Part shown: positions 26,964 through 35,859 of the stretch, one piece after another
Position numbering within the stretch: the stretch's first letter is position 1
How the letters are laid out: every line of letters starts with the position of its first letter
Assembly (NCBI GenBank): GCA_028290465.1
Contig: JAQGJU010000094.1
Coordinates: 17,443-81,442, forward strand
Source of the DNA: Xanthobacteraceae bacterium
GTDB taxonomy: Bacteria; Pseudomonadota; Alphaproteobacteria; Rhizobiales; Xanthobacteraceae
Direction of reading: 5' to 3'
Length of the DNA: 64,000 bases
Notes under the pieces: generated by a model
What the model was told of the DNA's origin: nothing
Databases searched by the model: none
The model's input: the letters and a program-made list of their open reading frames with translations, nothing else
Program-made: the position numbers and the translations under genes

Positions 26964-27362
26964 ATGGGTATCAACGATATTCCGATCCTTTCCGCGCTGC
27001 GCACCAAGATGCATTGGGGGCAGGAGCGTCAGCGCGTGCTGGCGGAAAACATCGCCAACGCCGACTCACCGAACTTCCGTCCGCGCGACCTGACGCCGAT
27101 CAAGCCGAACCAGATGGCGGTCGCCCAGACTCCGAGGGTGGCGCTGGCCCGCACCGACGGCGCTCATATCGCGGGCGCCCTGTCGGGCGACCAGTTCTCG
27201 TCCAACCAGCGCGGCGGCTACGAAATTCGGCCCGCCGGCAACGCGGTGCAGCTCGAAGACGAAATGATGAAGGTCGCCGCGACCCAGCAGGACTATCAGG
27301 CCGCGACGTCGCTCTACAGCCGCAGCCTCGGCCTGATGAAGACCGCGATCGGCCGGCGCTGA
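26964..27362 (+). CDS. flgB: Proximal rod protein FlgB
   Basis: 132 residues from the ATG after GGGAGACGG; the longer in-frame upstream reading crosses the CtrA box and is not used. Family motif MHWGQERQRVLAENIANADSPNFRPRDL, and C-terminal AATQQDYQAATSLYSRSLGLMKTAI. It is the first rod subunit outside the export gate and heads the operon flgB-flgC-fliE-fliQ-fliR-flhB-cckA. Confidence 0.94.
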   Translation: MGINDIPILSALRTKMHWGQERQRVLAENIANADSPNFRPRDLTPIKPNQMAVAQTPRVALARTDGAHIAGALSGDQFSSNQRGGYEIRPAGNAVQLEDEMMKVAATQQDYQAATSLYSRSLGLMKTAIGRR

Positions 27363-27405
27363 AGCTTAACGCGCCCGGTCATCCGGGCGGCACGGAGAAC
27401 GGGCC

Positions 27406-27816
27406 ATGGATTTCACCAAGTCGCTGGACATCGCCGCGTCCGGCATGCGTGCCCAGGGCGGCCGCATGCGGGTCATTTCGGAAAACATCGCCAACGCCGA
27501 TTCGACGGCGACGCGTCCCAACGGCGATCCCTATCGCCGCCGCATTCCGACCTTCCGCAGCGAGATGGACCGCGCGCTCGACGCCAAGGTGGTCACGCTC
27601 GGCCGCGTGGCCCCCGACAGAAGCGACTTCAAGCTCAAATACGAACCCAATCATCCGGCCGCCAACCCCGACGGCTACGTCAAATATCCGAACGTCAACA
27701 CGATGGTCGAAATGACCGACATGAAAGAGGCGCAGCGTTCCTACGAGGCCAACCTCAACGTCATCAGCGCCACGCGCCGGATGATCGCACGCACCCTCGA
27801 TCTGCTGAAATCCTGA
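27406..27816 (+). CDS. flgC: Proximal rod protein FlgC
   Basis: 136 residues with a GGAG ribosome site. N-terminal motif (LDIAASGMRAQGGRMRVISENIANADSTATR), central AANPDGYVKYPNVNTMVEMTDM, and C-terminal helix EAQRSYEANLNVISATRRMIARTLDLL. It polymerises with FlgB and FlgF into the proximal rod. Confidence 0.96.
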   Translation: MDFTKSLDIAASGMRAQGGRMRVISENIANADSTATRPNGDPYRRRIPTFRSEMDRALDAKVVTLGRVAPDRSDFKLKYEPNHPAANPDGYVKYPNVNTMVEMTDMKEAQRSYEANLNVISATRRMIARTLDLLKS

Positions 27817-27832
27817 CCGGAAAGGCTAGAAG

Positions 27833-28174
27833 ATGTCATCCCCGATCGCGGCCGCCCGAGCCTACGCCAACCTCGCGCGCATCACCGATCCGAACGCCGG
27901 AGCCGGTGGGGCGCTCGGCGGCGCAATCGGTGGCCTCACCGGCACCAAACCATCCGGTCCGGACTTTAGCTCCGTCCTCAAGGAGGCCATGGGATCGGTG
28001 GTCGATGCCGGCCGCAAGTCGGATGCGCAGTCGCAGGCGCTGGCCGGCGGCAAGGCCAATCTGATCGATGTGGCAACGGCGGTGGCCGAAACCGAAGTCG
28101 CGATCGAGACCATGGTGTCGGTGCGCGACAAGGTGATCCAGGCCTACGAAGAAATCATGCGGATGCAGATCTAA
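27833..28174 (+). CDS. fliE: MS ring-rod junction protein FliE
   Basis: 113 residues, with GGAAAGG upstream. The C-terminal half carries the family pattern (FSSVLKEAMGSVVDAGRKSDAQSQALAGGKANLIDVATAVAETEVAIETMVSVRDKVIQAYEEIMRMQI). The Gly-rich stretch at about residues 22-40 is longer than usual. FliE links the MS ring and export gate to the rod. Confidence 0.93.
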   Translation: MSSPIAAARAYANLARITDPNAGAGGALGGAIGGLTGTKPSGPDFSSVLKEAMGSVVDAGRKSDAQSQALAGGKANLIDVATAVAETEVAIETMVSVRDKVIQAYEEIMRMQI

Positions 28175-28259
28175 GGCCGAGAGGTTTCGGCTAGGTGCTG
28201 CTTGATAAACACCGACACCCCCACCGGCTGCATGCCGCCAGAACCCTTTAGGAAACGTC

Positions 28260-28523
28260 ATGACCGGTGCGGAAGTTATGGATATTGCGCGCGACTCCAT
28301 CACCACGCTGGTGCTGGTGTCGGCGCCGCTGATGGTCGTCGGCCTGGTGGTCGGCGTGATCATCTCGCTGTTCCAGGCACTGACCCAGATCCAGGAAATG
28401 ACGCTGGTGTTCGTGCCGAAAATCATGGCCATCTTCATCACCATGATGCTGGCGTTGCCGTTCATGGCCGATCTGCTGCAAAGTTACATGGCACGAGTCG
28501 CGGCCCGAATAATTTCAGGGTAG
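28260..28523 (+). CDS. fliQ: Flagellar export gate protein FliQ
   Basis: 87 residues with two membrane helices (LVLVSAPLMVVGLVVGVIISLFQALTQIQE and IMAIFITMMLALPFMADLL), the exact FliQ plan. It is part of the FliPQR gate in the cytoplasmic membrane. An AGGAAA site precedes the ATG. Confidence 0.95.
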   Translation: MTGAEVMDIARDSITTLVLVSAPLMVVGLVVGVIISLFQALTQIQEMTLVFVPKIMAIFITMMLALPFMADLLQSYMARVAARIISG

Positions 28524-28537
28524 TGATGCGTTTGTCG

Positions 28538-28578
28538 CATTTTCTACGGCGAACCGGTTCCCACTTCGCCGGAAAATG
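28538..28578. repeat. Palindromic element between fliQ and fliR
   Basis: Outer arms CATTTTC/GAAAATG (28538-28544, 28572-28578), inner arms GGCGAA/TTCGCC, centre ACCGGTTCCCAC. The centre matches the rhizobial repeat signature seen inverted at 13.97 kb. It sits inside an operon, so it would fold in the polycistronic mRNA. Confidence 0.65.
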
Positions 28579-28601
28579 CTCCGGGAGGACAGGAACGGGC
28601 G

Positions 28602-29372
28602 ATGCGGATCGACGTCTCGTTCCTGCCGGCGCTCGCCACCGCGTTCCTGCTGATCTTCGCGCGGGCCGGTACCATGCTGATGCTGTTGCCGGGCCTCGGC
28701 GAAATGAGCGTGCCGATGCGGCTGCGACTCACCATCGCGCTCATTCTCGCCGCCGTGCTGTTGCCGTTGCATCGCAACGAATTCCAGATCGATCTGCGCT
28801 CGATCGGCCCGATCCTGGTGCTGCTGGCGACCGAGATGCTGGTCGGCGCCGTGCTCGGCATGACGGCCAGGATGACCATTTCGGCGTTGCAGGTCGCCGG
28901 CTCGGTCGTCGCCCAGCAACTCGGCTTTGGCTTCGTCATGGCGATCGATCCGACACAGGGCCAGCAGGGCGTGCTGGTCGGCAACTTTCTCACGCTGCTC
29001 GGCGTCACGCTGATCTTCGCCACCGACATGCACCATCTGGTGATTGCGGCGCTGCACGACAGCTACACGCTGTTCCGGCCGGGCGAGGTTCCGGGCACCG
29101 GCGACATGGCCGAACTGATGACGCGCTCGTTCGCCATGGCGTTTCGCATCGGCATTCAACTATCGGCGCCGTTCCTGGTGTTCGGTCTGGTGTTCAATGT
29201 CGGTCTCGGCATCCTGTCGCGTCTGATGCCGCAGATGCAGGTGTTCTTCGTCGGCATGCCGCTGTCCATCATGATCGGCCTTGTCCTGCTGTTGCTGGTC
29301 ATCGGCGCCATGATGGGGACCTTCCTCGGATATCTGGAAAACGTGCTGCGCGAACTCGCGCCGCACGTATGA
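28602..29372 (+). CDS. fliR: Flagellar export gate protein FliR
   Basis: 256 residues with about six membrane helices. Typical stretches: TAFLLIFARAGTMLMLLPGLGEMSVPMRLRLTIALILA, AGSVVAQQLGFGFVMAIDPTQGQQ, and GLVFNVGLGILSRLMPQMQVFFVGMPLSIMIGL. FliR completes the FliPQR gate and is joined by FlhB. Twelve bases separate it from flhB. Confidence 0.95.
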   Translation: MRIDVSFLPALATAFLLIFARAGTMLMLLPGLGEMSVPMRLRLTIALILAAVLLPLHRNEFQIDLRSIGPILVLLATEMLVGAVLGMTARMTISALQVAGSVVAQQLGFGFVMAIDPTQGQQGVLVGNFLTLLGVTLIFATDMHHLVIAALHDSYTLFRPGEVPGTGDMAELMTRSFAMAFRIGIQLSAPFLVFGLVFNVGLGILSRLMPQMQVFFVGMPLSIMIGLVLLLLVIGAMMGTFLGYLENVLRELAPHV

Positions 29373-29384
29373 GGAGGGCCATCG

Positions 29385-30446
29385 GTGGCTGAAGACGACA
29401 CAGAAAAAACAGAAGACCCCAGTCAAAAAAAGCTCGACCAAGCGCTGGAGCAGGGCGACGTCGTCAAGAGCCAGGAGGTCAACACCTGGTTCATGCTGGC
29501 GGCCTCGACGCTGGCGCTGATGTCGTTCTCGGGCTCGCTGAGCCATGGCCTGAGCACCACCATGCGAGGGCTGATCGCCAATTCCTATTCGATCGCGGTG
29601 GACGGCCACGCCCTGGTCGAACTGTTTCGCAAAATCATGGTGGAGGTCGGCGGCGCCTGCGCGATGTCGTTCCTGGTGTTCGTGATCGCGGCCGTCGCCG
29701 GCAACATGCTGCAGCATCGGCTGGTCTGGTCGACCGAAGGATTGATGCCGAAATTCAGCAAGATCTCGCCGATGGCCGGCTTCAAGCGGATGTTCGGCAC
29801 GCAGGCCTGGGTCAATTTCGGCAAGGGCCTGATCAAGCTCGTGCTGATCGGCACCGTGTTGAGCATGTTGATGTGGCCGCGACGCACCGAGATGGAAAGC
29901 CTGATCTCGACCGATCCGGTCGTGCTGCTGCCCTATACGCGCTCGCTGTCGCTGAGCATGTTCGGCTACGTCGTCGCCATCATGGCGGTCATCGCGGCCG
30001 CCGACTACCTATTCATGTACATGACGTGGATGCAGCGCCAGCGGATGTCGCTGCAGGAGCTCAAGGAAGAATATAAGCAGTCTGAAGGCGATCCGATCGT
30101 CAAAGGCAAGATCCGGCAGTTGCGTCAGCAGCGCGCCCGCCAGCGCATGATGCAGGACGTGCCCAAAGCCTCGGTGATCATCACCAACCCGACGCACTAT
30201 GCGATCGCGCTGCAATACGATCAGGGCATGGGCGCCCCGATCTGCGTCGCCAAGGGCATGGACAATATCGCGCTCAAGATCCGCGAGATCGCCGGCAAGC
30301 ACGACATTCCGATCATGGAAAACCCGCCGCTCGCCCGGGCGCTGCACGCCACGGTCGATGTCGGCCAGGAAATACCGCCCGACCACTACAAGGCGGTGGC
30401 CGAGATCATCGGAATCGTCATGAAGCTGCGCCGGGGTCGCCGGTAA
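29385..30446 (+). CDS. flhB: Export switch protein FlhB
   Basis: GTG start after GGAGGG. 353 residues: charged N-terminus (EDDTEKTEDPSQKKLDQALEQGDVVKSQEVN), four membrane helices, then the cytoplasmic domain with the self-cleavage site NPTH at residues 268-271 (ITNPTHYAIALQYDQGMGAPICVAKG). Cleavage there switches export from rod-hook to filament substrates. The last nine codons are duplicated as a 26-bp tandem repeat that separates flhB from cckA. Confidence 0.96.
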   Translation: MAEDDTEKTEDPSQKKLDQALEQGDVVKSQEVNTWFMLAASTLALMSFSGSLSHGLSTTMRGLIANSYSIAVDGHALVELFRKIMVEVGGACAMSFLVFVIAAVAGNMLQHRLVWSTEGLMPKFSKISPMAGFKRMFGTQAWVNFGKGLIKLVLIGTVLSMLMWPRRTEMESLISTDPVVLLPYTRSLSLSMFGYVVAIMAVIAAADYLFMYMTWMQRQRMSLQELKEEYKQSEGDPIVKGKIRQLRQQRARQRMMQDVPKASVIITNPTHYAIALQYDQGMGAPICVAKGMDNIALKIREIAGKHDIPIMENPPLARALHATVDVGQEIPPDHYKAVAEIIGIVMKLRRGRR

Positions 30447-30471
30447 TGAAGCTGCGCCGGGGTCGCCGGTA
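30420..30471 (+). repeat. Perfect 26-bp tandem duplication at the flhB/cckA junction
   Basis: Two identical 26-bp units (30420-30445 and 30446-30471), followed by the first seven bases of a third at the cckA start. Unit 1 encodes the flhB end (MKLRRGRR and stop); unit 2 is an 8-codon mini-ORF with the same peptide whose stop overlaps the cckA ATG (TAATG). Confidence 0.95.
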
Positions 30472-33243
30472 ATGAAGCGGCTGCCGGAGCATAATCTGCC
30501 CGAACCCGAGCCTTATCCGCCGGAAGGCCATCTGCGCGAGGCTCAGCTGCGGGAAGCCCAAATACGCGAGGCCCTTGCGCGGACAGCCCGGCCTGGGGCA
30601 CTGAAAAGGCGAGGCGTCGCAAGTCTGCTGCGCCGCGATTCGGGGCGAAAGCCGGCCATGGCCACCCAGGATGTAGGCGAAAAGGGCGGACGCCGGGCGG
30701 CGGTCGATCGCAGCCGGTATGGCGCGCGCAGCGGCAGCATCGGCCTGGTGCTGGCGATCGCCTTCATGCTGGTCGGCGCCGCGACCGGACTGGTGCTGAT
30801 CGGCCGTACCCAGGCCGAGCCCTATATTCTGGGGTTGTTGGCGCTGCTGGCGATGGTCGGGGTGTTTGCGCTGTTCGCGCTGGCGTCCGGCATCCTGCGG
30901 GTGACCAGCGAGGATTCCGCCAATCCGGTGATCAAGGGTGTGGTCGACGGCGCCTTCGACGGCATCGTGGTGACCGATCCGGGCGGCCGCGTGGTTTATG
31001 CCAACGCCGCATATCTCGATCTTGTGGACGCCGCCGACGCCAATGACGTGCGGCCGATCGAGCGGGTGTTCATCGGCGAGCCGGACGTTTCGGAGGCGAT
31101 CTACCGGCTGCTCAAGGCGGCGCGCGAAGGCCGCCGTCTGCAGGAAGAAGTCCGGGTGGTCGGGCTCAAGGGCGAACCGCCGCGCTGGCTGCGGCTGCGG
31201 GTGCATCCGCTGGCCGAGGGCAAGCGCGATACCCGCCACGCGGTGTGGTCGATCGCCGATGTGACCCGCGAGCGCGAGAAGCAGGAAAACATCTTCCAGG
31301 AACTGCAATACGCGATCGACTATCTCGACCACGCGCCTGCCGGCTTCTTCTCGGTCGATGCCGCCGGCAAGATCGTCTACCTCAATGCGACGCTGGCCGG
31401 TTGGCTCGACCACGATCTGGCGCAGGTCGGCTCCGGCGGGCTCAAGCTCGCCGACATCGTGCCGGGCGAAGGCGCGGCGCTGCTCACGACGTTCGCGGCG
31501 GCGCCCGGCGAGGTCAAGACCCAGACCCTCGATCTCGATCTGAAGACGCGGGGCGGGCGCACCGTGCCGGTGCGGCTGTTCCACAAGGTCGCGTTCGGGG
31601 CCGACGGCGCGCCCGGCGCCTCGCGCACGCTGGTGCTCAACCGCGCGCGCGGCGACGGCACCGATCCGCAGCGCGCCGCCGAAGTGCGCTTCATGCGCTT
31701 TTTCCAGAACACCCCGATGGCGATCGCGACCGTCAACAAGAACGGCCGCATCGCGCGCAGCAATGCGCTGTTCGCCCGCATGTTCCAGGGCGCGCTGAGC
31801 GGCGAGGGCGAAGACGGTACGATCCTGTCGGTCGTCCATCCCCGCGATCGCGGCGGCCTGGAATCGGCAATCCGTCAGGCCGCCGATGGCCGGGTGGATA
31901 TTTCCCCGGTCGAGGCCGCGCTGGCCGGCCAGGGCGAGCGCTGGGTGCATTTCTACGTTGCCGCTATCGAAGAGGAAGAAGAGCGCGACGCCGAAGCCGC
32001 CATCGTGTACGCGCTGGAGACCACCGAACGGCGCACGCTGGAAAACCAGTTCGCGCAGTCGCAGAAGATGCAGGCGGTCGGCCAGCTCGCCGGCGGCATC
32101 GCGCATGATTTCAACAACGTGCTGTCCGCCATCATGATGGCGACCGATTTCCTGCTGAGCGCGCACAAGCCGACCGACCCGTCGTTCTCCGACATCATGC
32201 AGATCAAGCAGAACGCCAACCGGGCCGCCAGCCTGGTGCGCCAGTTGTTGGCGTTCTCGCGGCGGCAGACGCTGCGCCCGCAGGTGCTCGACCTCGGCGA
32301 GGCACTGTCGGATCTCTCGATGCTGCTGCGCCGCCTGATCGGCGAGCAGGTCGGGCTCGATGTCGTGCATGGCCGCGACCTGTGGCCGGTCAAGGTCGAC
32401 ATCTCGCAGTTCGAACAAGTCGTCGTGAATCTTGCCGTTAATGCGCGCGATGCGATGCCGAACGGCGGCAAGCTGAAGGTCCGCACCGCGAATGTGACCG
32501 AGGCCGAGTGCGCCAAATTCCAGTACAAGGGCATGCCGGCCGCCGACTATGTGCTGGTCGAGGTTGCCGATACCGGTACCGGCATTCCGGCCGAGATCCG
32601 CGACAAAATCTTCGAGCCGTTCTTTTCCACCAAGGAGGTCGGCAAGGGCACCGGCCTCGGCCTGTCGACCGTGTACGGCATCGTCAAGCAGACCGGCGGT
32701 TTCGTCTATGTCGATTCCGAAGCCGGCAAGGGCACCGCGTTCCGCATCTTCCTGCCGCGCCATGTGCCGGGCGAGGAAGAGGCCGAGCCGGTCCCTCCGA
32801 TCCCGGCGCCCGCGATTGCCGGCGCGCTGGCGGCGGCCGACGAGGTGGTGCGGGCGGCGGCGGCCGATCTCACCGGCCGCGGCACCATTCTGCTGGTCGA
32901 GGACGAAGAGGGCCTGCGCGCCCTCAACGCCCGGGGCCTGAAATCGCGCGGCTATGAAGTTCTGGTCGCCGGTAACGGGGTCGAGGCCATCGAGGTGCTC
33001 GAAGAATGCGGCGGCAAGGTCGATCTCGTCGTGTCCGACGTGGTGATGCCCGAAATGGACGGGCCGACGCTGCTCAAGGAACTGCGGGTGCGCCATCCCG
33101 ACCTGAAGTTCATCTTCGTGTCGGGCTATGCCGAGGATGCCTTCGAAAAGCACCTGCCGGAAGGCGGCCAGTTCGCGTTCCTGGCCAAGCCGTTCACGCT
33201 CAAGCAACTGGTCGCGGCCGTCAAAGAGACCATGAGCAGCTAG
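30472..33243 (+). CDS. cckA: Cell-cycle hybrid histidine kinase CckA
   Basis: 923 residues. Cytoplasmic N-tail with a 12-bp-periodic [10 protein letters not shown] stretch, two membrane helices (about 90-110 and 119-140), three PAS-like regions (about 150-260, 280-400, 403-520), HisKA with [12 protein letters not shown] (phospho-acceptor H545), HATPase ([38 protein letters not shown]) and a C-terminal receiver ([14 protein letters not shown], acceptor D856). CckA feeds phosphate through ChpT to CtrA, controlling cell cycle and flagellar genes. It is the last gene of the flgB operon. A later start, MATQD at about residue 63, cannot be excluded. Confidence 0.93.
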   Translation: MKRLPEHNLPEPEPYPPEGHLREAQLREAQIREALARTARPGALKRRGVASLLRRDSGRKPAMATQDVGEKGGRRAAVDRSRYGARSGSIGLVLAIAFMLVGAATGLVLIGRTQAEPYILGLLALLAMVGVFALFALASGILRVTSEDSANPVIKGVVDGAFDGIVVTDPGGRVVYANAAYLDLVDAADANDVRPIERVFIGEPDVSEAIYRLLKAAREGRRLQEEVRVVGLKGEPPRWLRLRVHPLAEGKRDTRHAVWSIADVTREREKQENIFQELQYAIDYLDHAPAGFFSVDAAGKIVYLNATLAGWLDHDLAQVGSGGLKLADIVPGEGAALLTTFAAAPGEVKTQTLDLDLKTRGGRTVPVRLFHKVAFGADGAPGASRTLVLNRARGDGTDPQRAAEVRFMRFFQNTPMAIATVNKNGRIARSNALFARMFQGALSGEGEDGTILSVVHPRDRGGLESAIRQAADGRVDISPVEAALAGQGERWVHFYVAAIEEEEERDAEAAIVYALETTERRTLENQFAQSQKMQAVGQLAGGIAHDFNNVLSAIMMATDFLLSAHKPTDPSFSDIMQIKQNANRAASLVRQLLAFSRRQTLRPQVLDLGEALSDLSMLLRRLIGEQVGLDVVHGRDLWPVKVDISQFEQVVVNLAVNARDAMPNGGKLKVRTANVTEAECAKFQYKGMPAADYVLVEVADTGTGIPAEIRDKIFEPFFSTKEVGKGTGLGLSTVYGIVKQTGGFVYVDSEAGKGTAFRIFLPRHVPGEEEAEPVPPIPAPAIAGALAAADEVVRAAAADLTGRGTILLVEDEEGLRALNARGLKSRGYEVLVAGNGVEAIEVLEECGGKVDLVVSDVVMPEMDGPTLLKELRVRHPDLKFIFVSGYAEDAFEKHLPEGGQFAFLAKPFTLKQLVAAVKETMSS

Positions 33244-33435
33244 GGCGATCAGGAGCCGTGGCCGCTTTTATGCCTCGGTTCTGCATTAGCACGCCCCCCA
33301 CGCATGGGTGGATTGCACAGCACCCCTGCGGCATAGTTTCCAAACGGCCGGATGCGACGCTTTGCGACAGGTTATCCGGTGGCCGCCTCACCTACGTATA
33401 GGGTGAGGGGCAGGGTGCCCTGGGAAAAGTTTCGC

Positions 33436-34401
33436 ATGAATGGGTTGGGCCGTTTCCAACTATCACTGATGGTCCTGGTCTCGGCGATCACCGTGCTGGT
33501 GTGCGCCGGTGAGGCCGTGGCGCGCCCGGGCGGCGGCTTCAGCCTGGGCAGCCGGGGCCTGCGCTCGTTCCAGGTTCCGCCGACGACCCGCACCGCACCC
33601 GGACAGGCGAGCCCGCTCGACCGTTCCATGACTCAGCCCGGCCAGTCCGGCGTGCTTGCCCGCAGCGGCGTGGCCGCGACGCCGCGCGCGTTCCACCGTC
33701 CGGGGCTGCTCGGCGGCCTCGCCGCCGGGTTCATCGGTGCCGGTCTCCTCGGCATGCTGTTCGGTAACGGGTTCTTCGGCAGCCTCGGCGGATTGGCCTC
33801 GATGCTGGGACTGCTGGCCCAGATCGCGGTGGTCGCCGGCATCGGCTGGCTGGCATGGTCGTGGTGGCAGCGGCGCGGCATGGCGGCGTTCGCCGGCCTG
33901 TCGCCCCGCCAACTGGCGGACGCCTATGACCGGCCGCGCGCCGACTTCGCGGCCTCACTGCCGGGGGACGCCACCGCCGACGGCGTGCCGAATGCCGATC
34001 TTGGTACGCTGCAACTTAGCGGCGATGACTTCGACACCTTCGAGCGGCTGCTCGGCGAAATTCAGACCGCCCATGCACGGGCGGATGTGGCCGTGTTGCG
34101 AATGCGCGTCACGCCCGAGATGCTGGACTATTTCGCCGAGGAACTCCCGGCCGGTCCGGGTCACAGTCCGGGTCACGGCCCTGACGCTGAAGTCGGCACG
34201 GTCACCCTGCTGCGGGGCGACCTGTCGGAAGCCTGGCGCGAACGCGAGGCCGACTATGCCACCGTCGCGATGCGGTATGCGCTCGATGGCTTCAAGCGTG
34301 GGCGCGGCGGTGAAGCGACCCGGGTCGAGGTCACCGAAGTGTGGACCTTCCGCCGTGCGCCGGGCAGCCATTGGCAATTGTCGGCCATTCAACAGACCTG
34401 A
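33436..34401 (+). CDS. Tim44-domain membrane protein, paralogue 1
   Basis: 322 residues from the ATG giving MNGLGRFQLSLMVLVSAI; a longer upstream reading has no site. Signal or anchor, an RPGGGFSLGSRGLRSF motif typical of this bacterial family, a Gly-rich hydrophobic hairpin (LLGGLAAGFIGAGLLGMLFGNGFFGSLGGLASMLGLLAQIAVVAGIGWLAW), then a Tim44-like domain (FDTFERLLGEIQTAHARADVAVLRMRVTPEMLDYFAEEL, GDLSEAWREREADYATVAMRYAL, VEVTEVWTFRRAPGSHWQLSAIQQT). Function in bacteria is poorly known; a membrane-associated role is likely. A paralogue lies at 45.4 kb. Confidence 0.8.
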   Translation: MNGLGRFQLSLMVLVSAITVLVCAGEAVARPGGGFSLGSRGLRSFQVPPTTRTAPGQASPLDRSMTQPGQSGVLARSGVAATPRAFHRPGLLGGLAAGFIGAGLLGMLFGNGFFGSLGGLASMLGLLAQIAVVAGIGWLAWSWWQRRGMAAFAGLSPRQLADAYDRPRADFAASLPGDATADGVPNADLGTLQLSGDDFDTFERLLGEIQTAHARADVAVLRMRVTPEMLDYFAEELPAGPGHSPGHGPDAEVGTVTLLRGDLSEAWREREADYATVAMRYALDGFKRGRGGEATRVEVTEVWTFRRAPGSHWQLSAIQQT

Positions 34402-34499
34402 CGGGACTCCCCGTGCGAGGCGCAACCCGATAGGCTGCGCCCGCCGAGCCATGACTTCGATTCCGCCGGAACGGATCATGGTGTGGTTTTGTTGCCCAG

Positions 34500-34540
34500 C
34501 ATGATCTTGCCCGAAAGCGGGCATTCACTTTGCGATCATG
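34500..34540. repeat. CATGATC...GATCATG palindromic element
   Basis: Outer arms CATGATC (34500-34506) and GATCATG (34534-34540), inner hairpin TGCCCG/CGGGCA (34508-34513, 34518-34523), and the text GAAAGCGGGCATTCACTTT. It belongs to the same palindrome family as the other GATCATG elements and ends 20 bases before the DUF3828 gene. Confidence 0.6.
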
Positions 34541-34559
34541 TTCGAGTTCAGGAGTTCGC

Positions 34560-35165
34560 ATGACTATCCGACTGTCCTCCCGCCGTTCGATCGTGACCAT
34601 GCTGGCGGTCGTTACGAGTTTGCTGGGCGCGCTAGGCCCCGCATCGGCGCAGTCCGATCCGGCGGCCGAGGCGTTCCTCAACGCGATCTACTCTGCCTAC
34701 AAGGGCAGCTCCGACAAGGGCGCGAAGGGCATTCCGCTCAACAGTGACGAGACCATCCAGCGCTACTTCGAACCCTCGCTCGCGGCCGAGATCATCAAGG
34801 ACGCGGCCGAGGCCAAGAAACGCGGCGACGCGCCGAAGCTCAATGGCGATCCGTTCATCGACGGTCAGGATTGGGAGATCACCAAGTTCAGCGTCGCGGT
34901 GAAAGAGGCCGGGGCCGACAAGGCGGTCGGCACCGTCAACATCAATAATTTTGGCAAAGACATCGCGATCATCCTCAACCTCGTCAAGCCGCCGGACGGC
35001 TGGCGGATCGCCAACATCAGGTGGGAGACGGGCGACACGCTGCGGAGCCTGTATTTCAAAGATGAGCCGGGGCCGAAGGGCGCCAAGAAACCGCCGCCCA
35101 AGGGCAAGAAGAAGCCGCCGCCGAAGGGCGCCAAAAAGCCGCCGCGACGTAGTCAGCGCTCTTAA
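34560..35165 (+). CDS. Secreted DUF3828-like protein with Lys/Pro tail
   Basis: 201 residues from the ATG after AGGAG. Signal peptide ending ASAQS, then a domain with AEAFLNAIYSAYKG, IQRYFEPSLAAEIIKDA and GDPFIDGQDWEITKFSVAVKE, the pattern I associate with DUF3828. The C-terminus repeats KGAKKPPPKGKKKPPPKGAKKPPR, a basic low-complexity tail. Function unknown. It lies alone between two intergenic repeats and is convergent with the dioxygenase operon. Confidence 0.65.
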   Translation: MTIRLSSRRSIVTMLAVVTSLLGALGPASAQSDPAAEAFLNAIYSAYKGSSDKGAKGIPLNSDETIQRYFEPSLAAEIIKDAAEAKKRGDAPKLNGDPFIDGQDWEITKFSVAVKEAGADKAVGTVNINNFGKDIAIILNLVKPPDGWRIANIRWETGDTLRSLYFKDEPGPKGAKKPPPKGKKKPPPKGAKKPPRRSQRS

Positions 35166-35174
35166 AGTGATTCT

Positions 35175-35194
35175 GGAACTTGAGATCAAGTTCC
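35175..35194. terminator. Hairpin between convergent DUF3828 and dioxygenase genes
   Basis: Perfect 9-bp arms GGAACTTGA (35175-35183) and TCAAGTTCC (35186-35194), 10 bases after the DUF3828 stop. There is no T run, so termination strength is doubtful. Confidence 0.35.
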
Positions 35195-35254
35195 GCCGCA
35201 ACGCGAATCGCAGCGGACTTTAGCGAACGTATTTTATTTAAGTATTTCAAATAG

Positions 35255-35851
35255 TTATAGAACGATGCTCGGGTTTCTGAGGTTCTGATCGCAATCGATC
35301 AGGTTAAGTTGCCTCGCCTGAATCAGCCAGGGCCCGCCGGGCTGTTCGACGAAGCGATAGCCGCACCAGCCGTTCAGCCAACGTGTGCTGCTGCCGCGAA
35401 ATTCGCTGATCAAAAAGTTCGACCGGACCATGCGGGCGCCGGGTTCGGCAGTGGTGAAAACCTCGACATTGGTGACCATGCGAACGGTGCGGGACTTCGG
35501 CGCCTGCGACCACGCATAGCCGGTCCGCAGCCGGTAGACCCGGTCTTCCAGACGCCGCCGGTCGTCGAACGAGATGGTGATCTCGCGGCGCGGGTCGCCG
35601 GCGTTCGGGGTCGTCGGCAGCCAGTACACGCACTCCGGCGTGAACATCGAAAGCCAGGCTTCCAGGTTATCCTGGTCGAGCAGGCGGGCCTCCTTTTCGA
35701 TCAGCATGCGGAAGCGTTCGCGCTCGGCCGGATCGGCGACCAGGCGGTCATCGCCCTGCCAGTCGGTGAACATCGCGATCACGTCGCGATACAGTTCGTC
35801 GCTGATGTAGTGCGAGGTCTTGTGCGGATCGTGGGTGAGGGGTTGCGACAT
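35255..35851 (-). CDS. Aromatic-ring-hydroxylating dioxygenase, beta subunit
   Basis: 198 residues from the ATG 8 bases after the alpha-subunit stop; the longer open frame upstream runs through alpha in another frame. Beta-subunit features (SnoaL-like fold): FRMLIEKEARLLDQDNLEAWLSMFTPECVYWLPT, ITISFDDRRRLEDRVYRLRTGYAWSQ, and MVTNVEVFTTAEPGARMVRSNFLI. The beta subunit is structural in alpha3beta3 Rieske oxygenases. It is last in the operon GS-like, alpha, beta. Confidence 0.88.
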   Translation of the reverse strand: MSQPLTHDPHKTSHYISDELYRDVIAMFTDWQGDDRLVADPAERERFRMLIEKEARLLDQDNLEAWLSMFTPECVYWLPTTPNAGDPRREITISFDDRRRLEDRVYRLRTGYAWSQAPKSRTVRMVTNVEVFTTAEPGARMVRSNFLISEFRGSSTRWLNGWCGYRFVEQPGGPWLIQARQLNLIDCDQNLRNPSIVL

Positions 35852-35859
35852 AAGTTCGC

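Noticed and set aside
30418..33207. 929-codon open frame antisense to cckA
   Set aside because: Covers the kinase almost exactly but has no recognisable domain or ribosome site; low-complexity composition.
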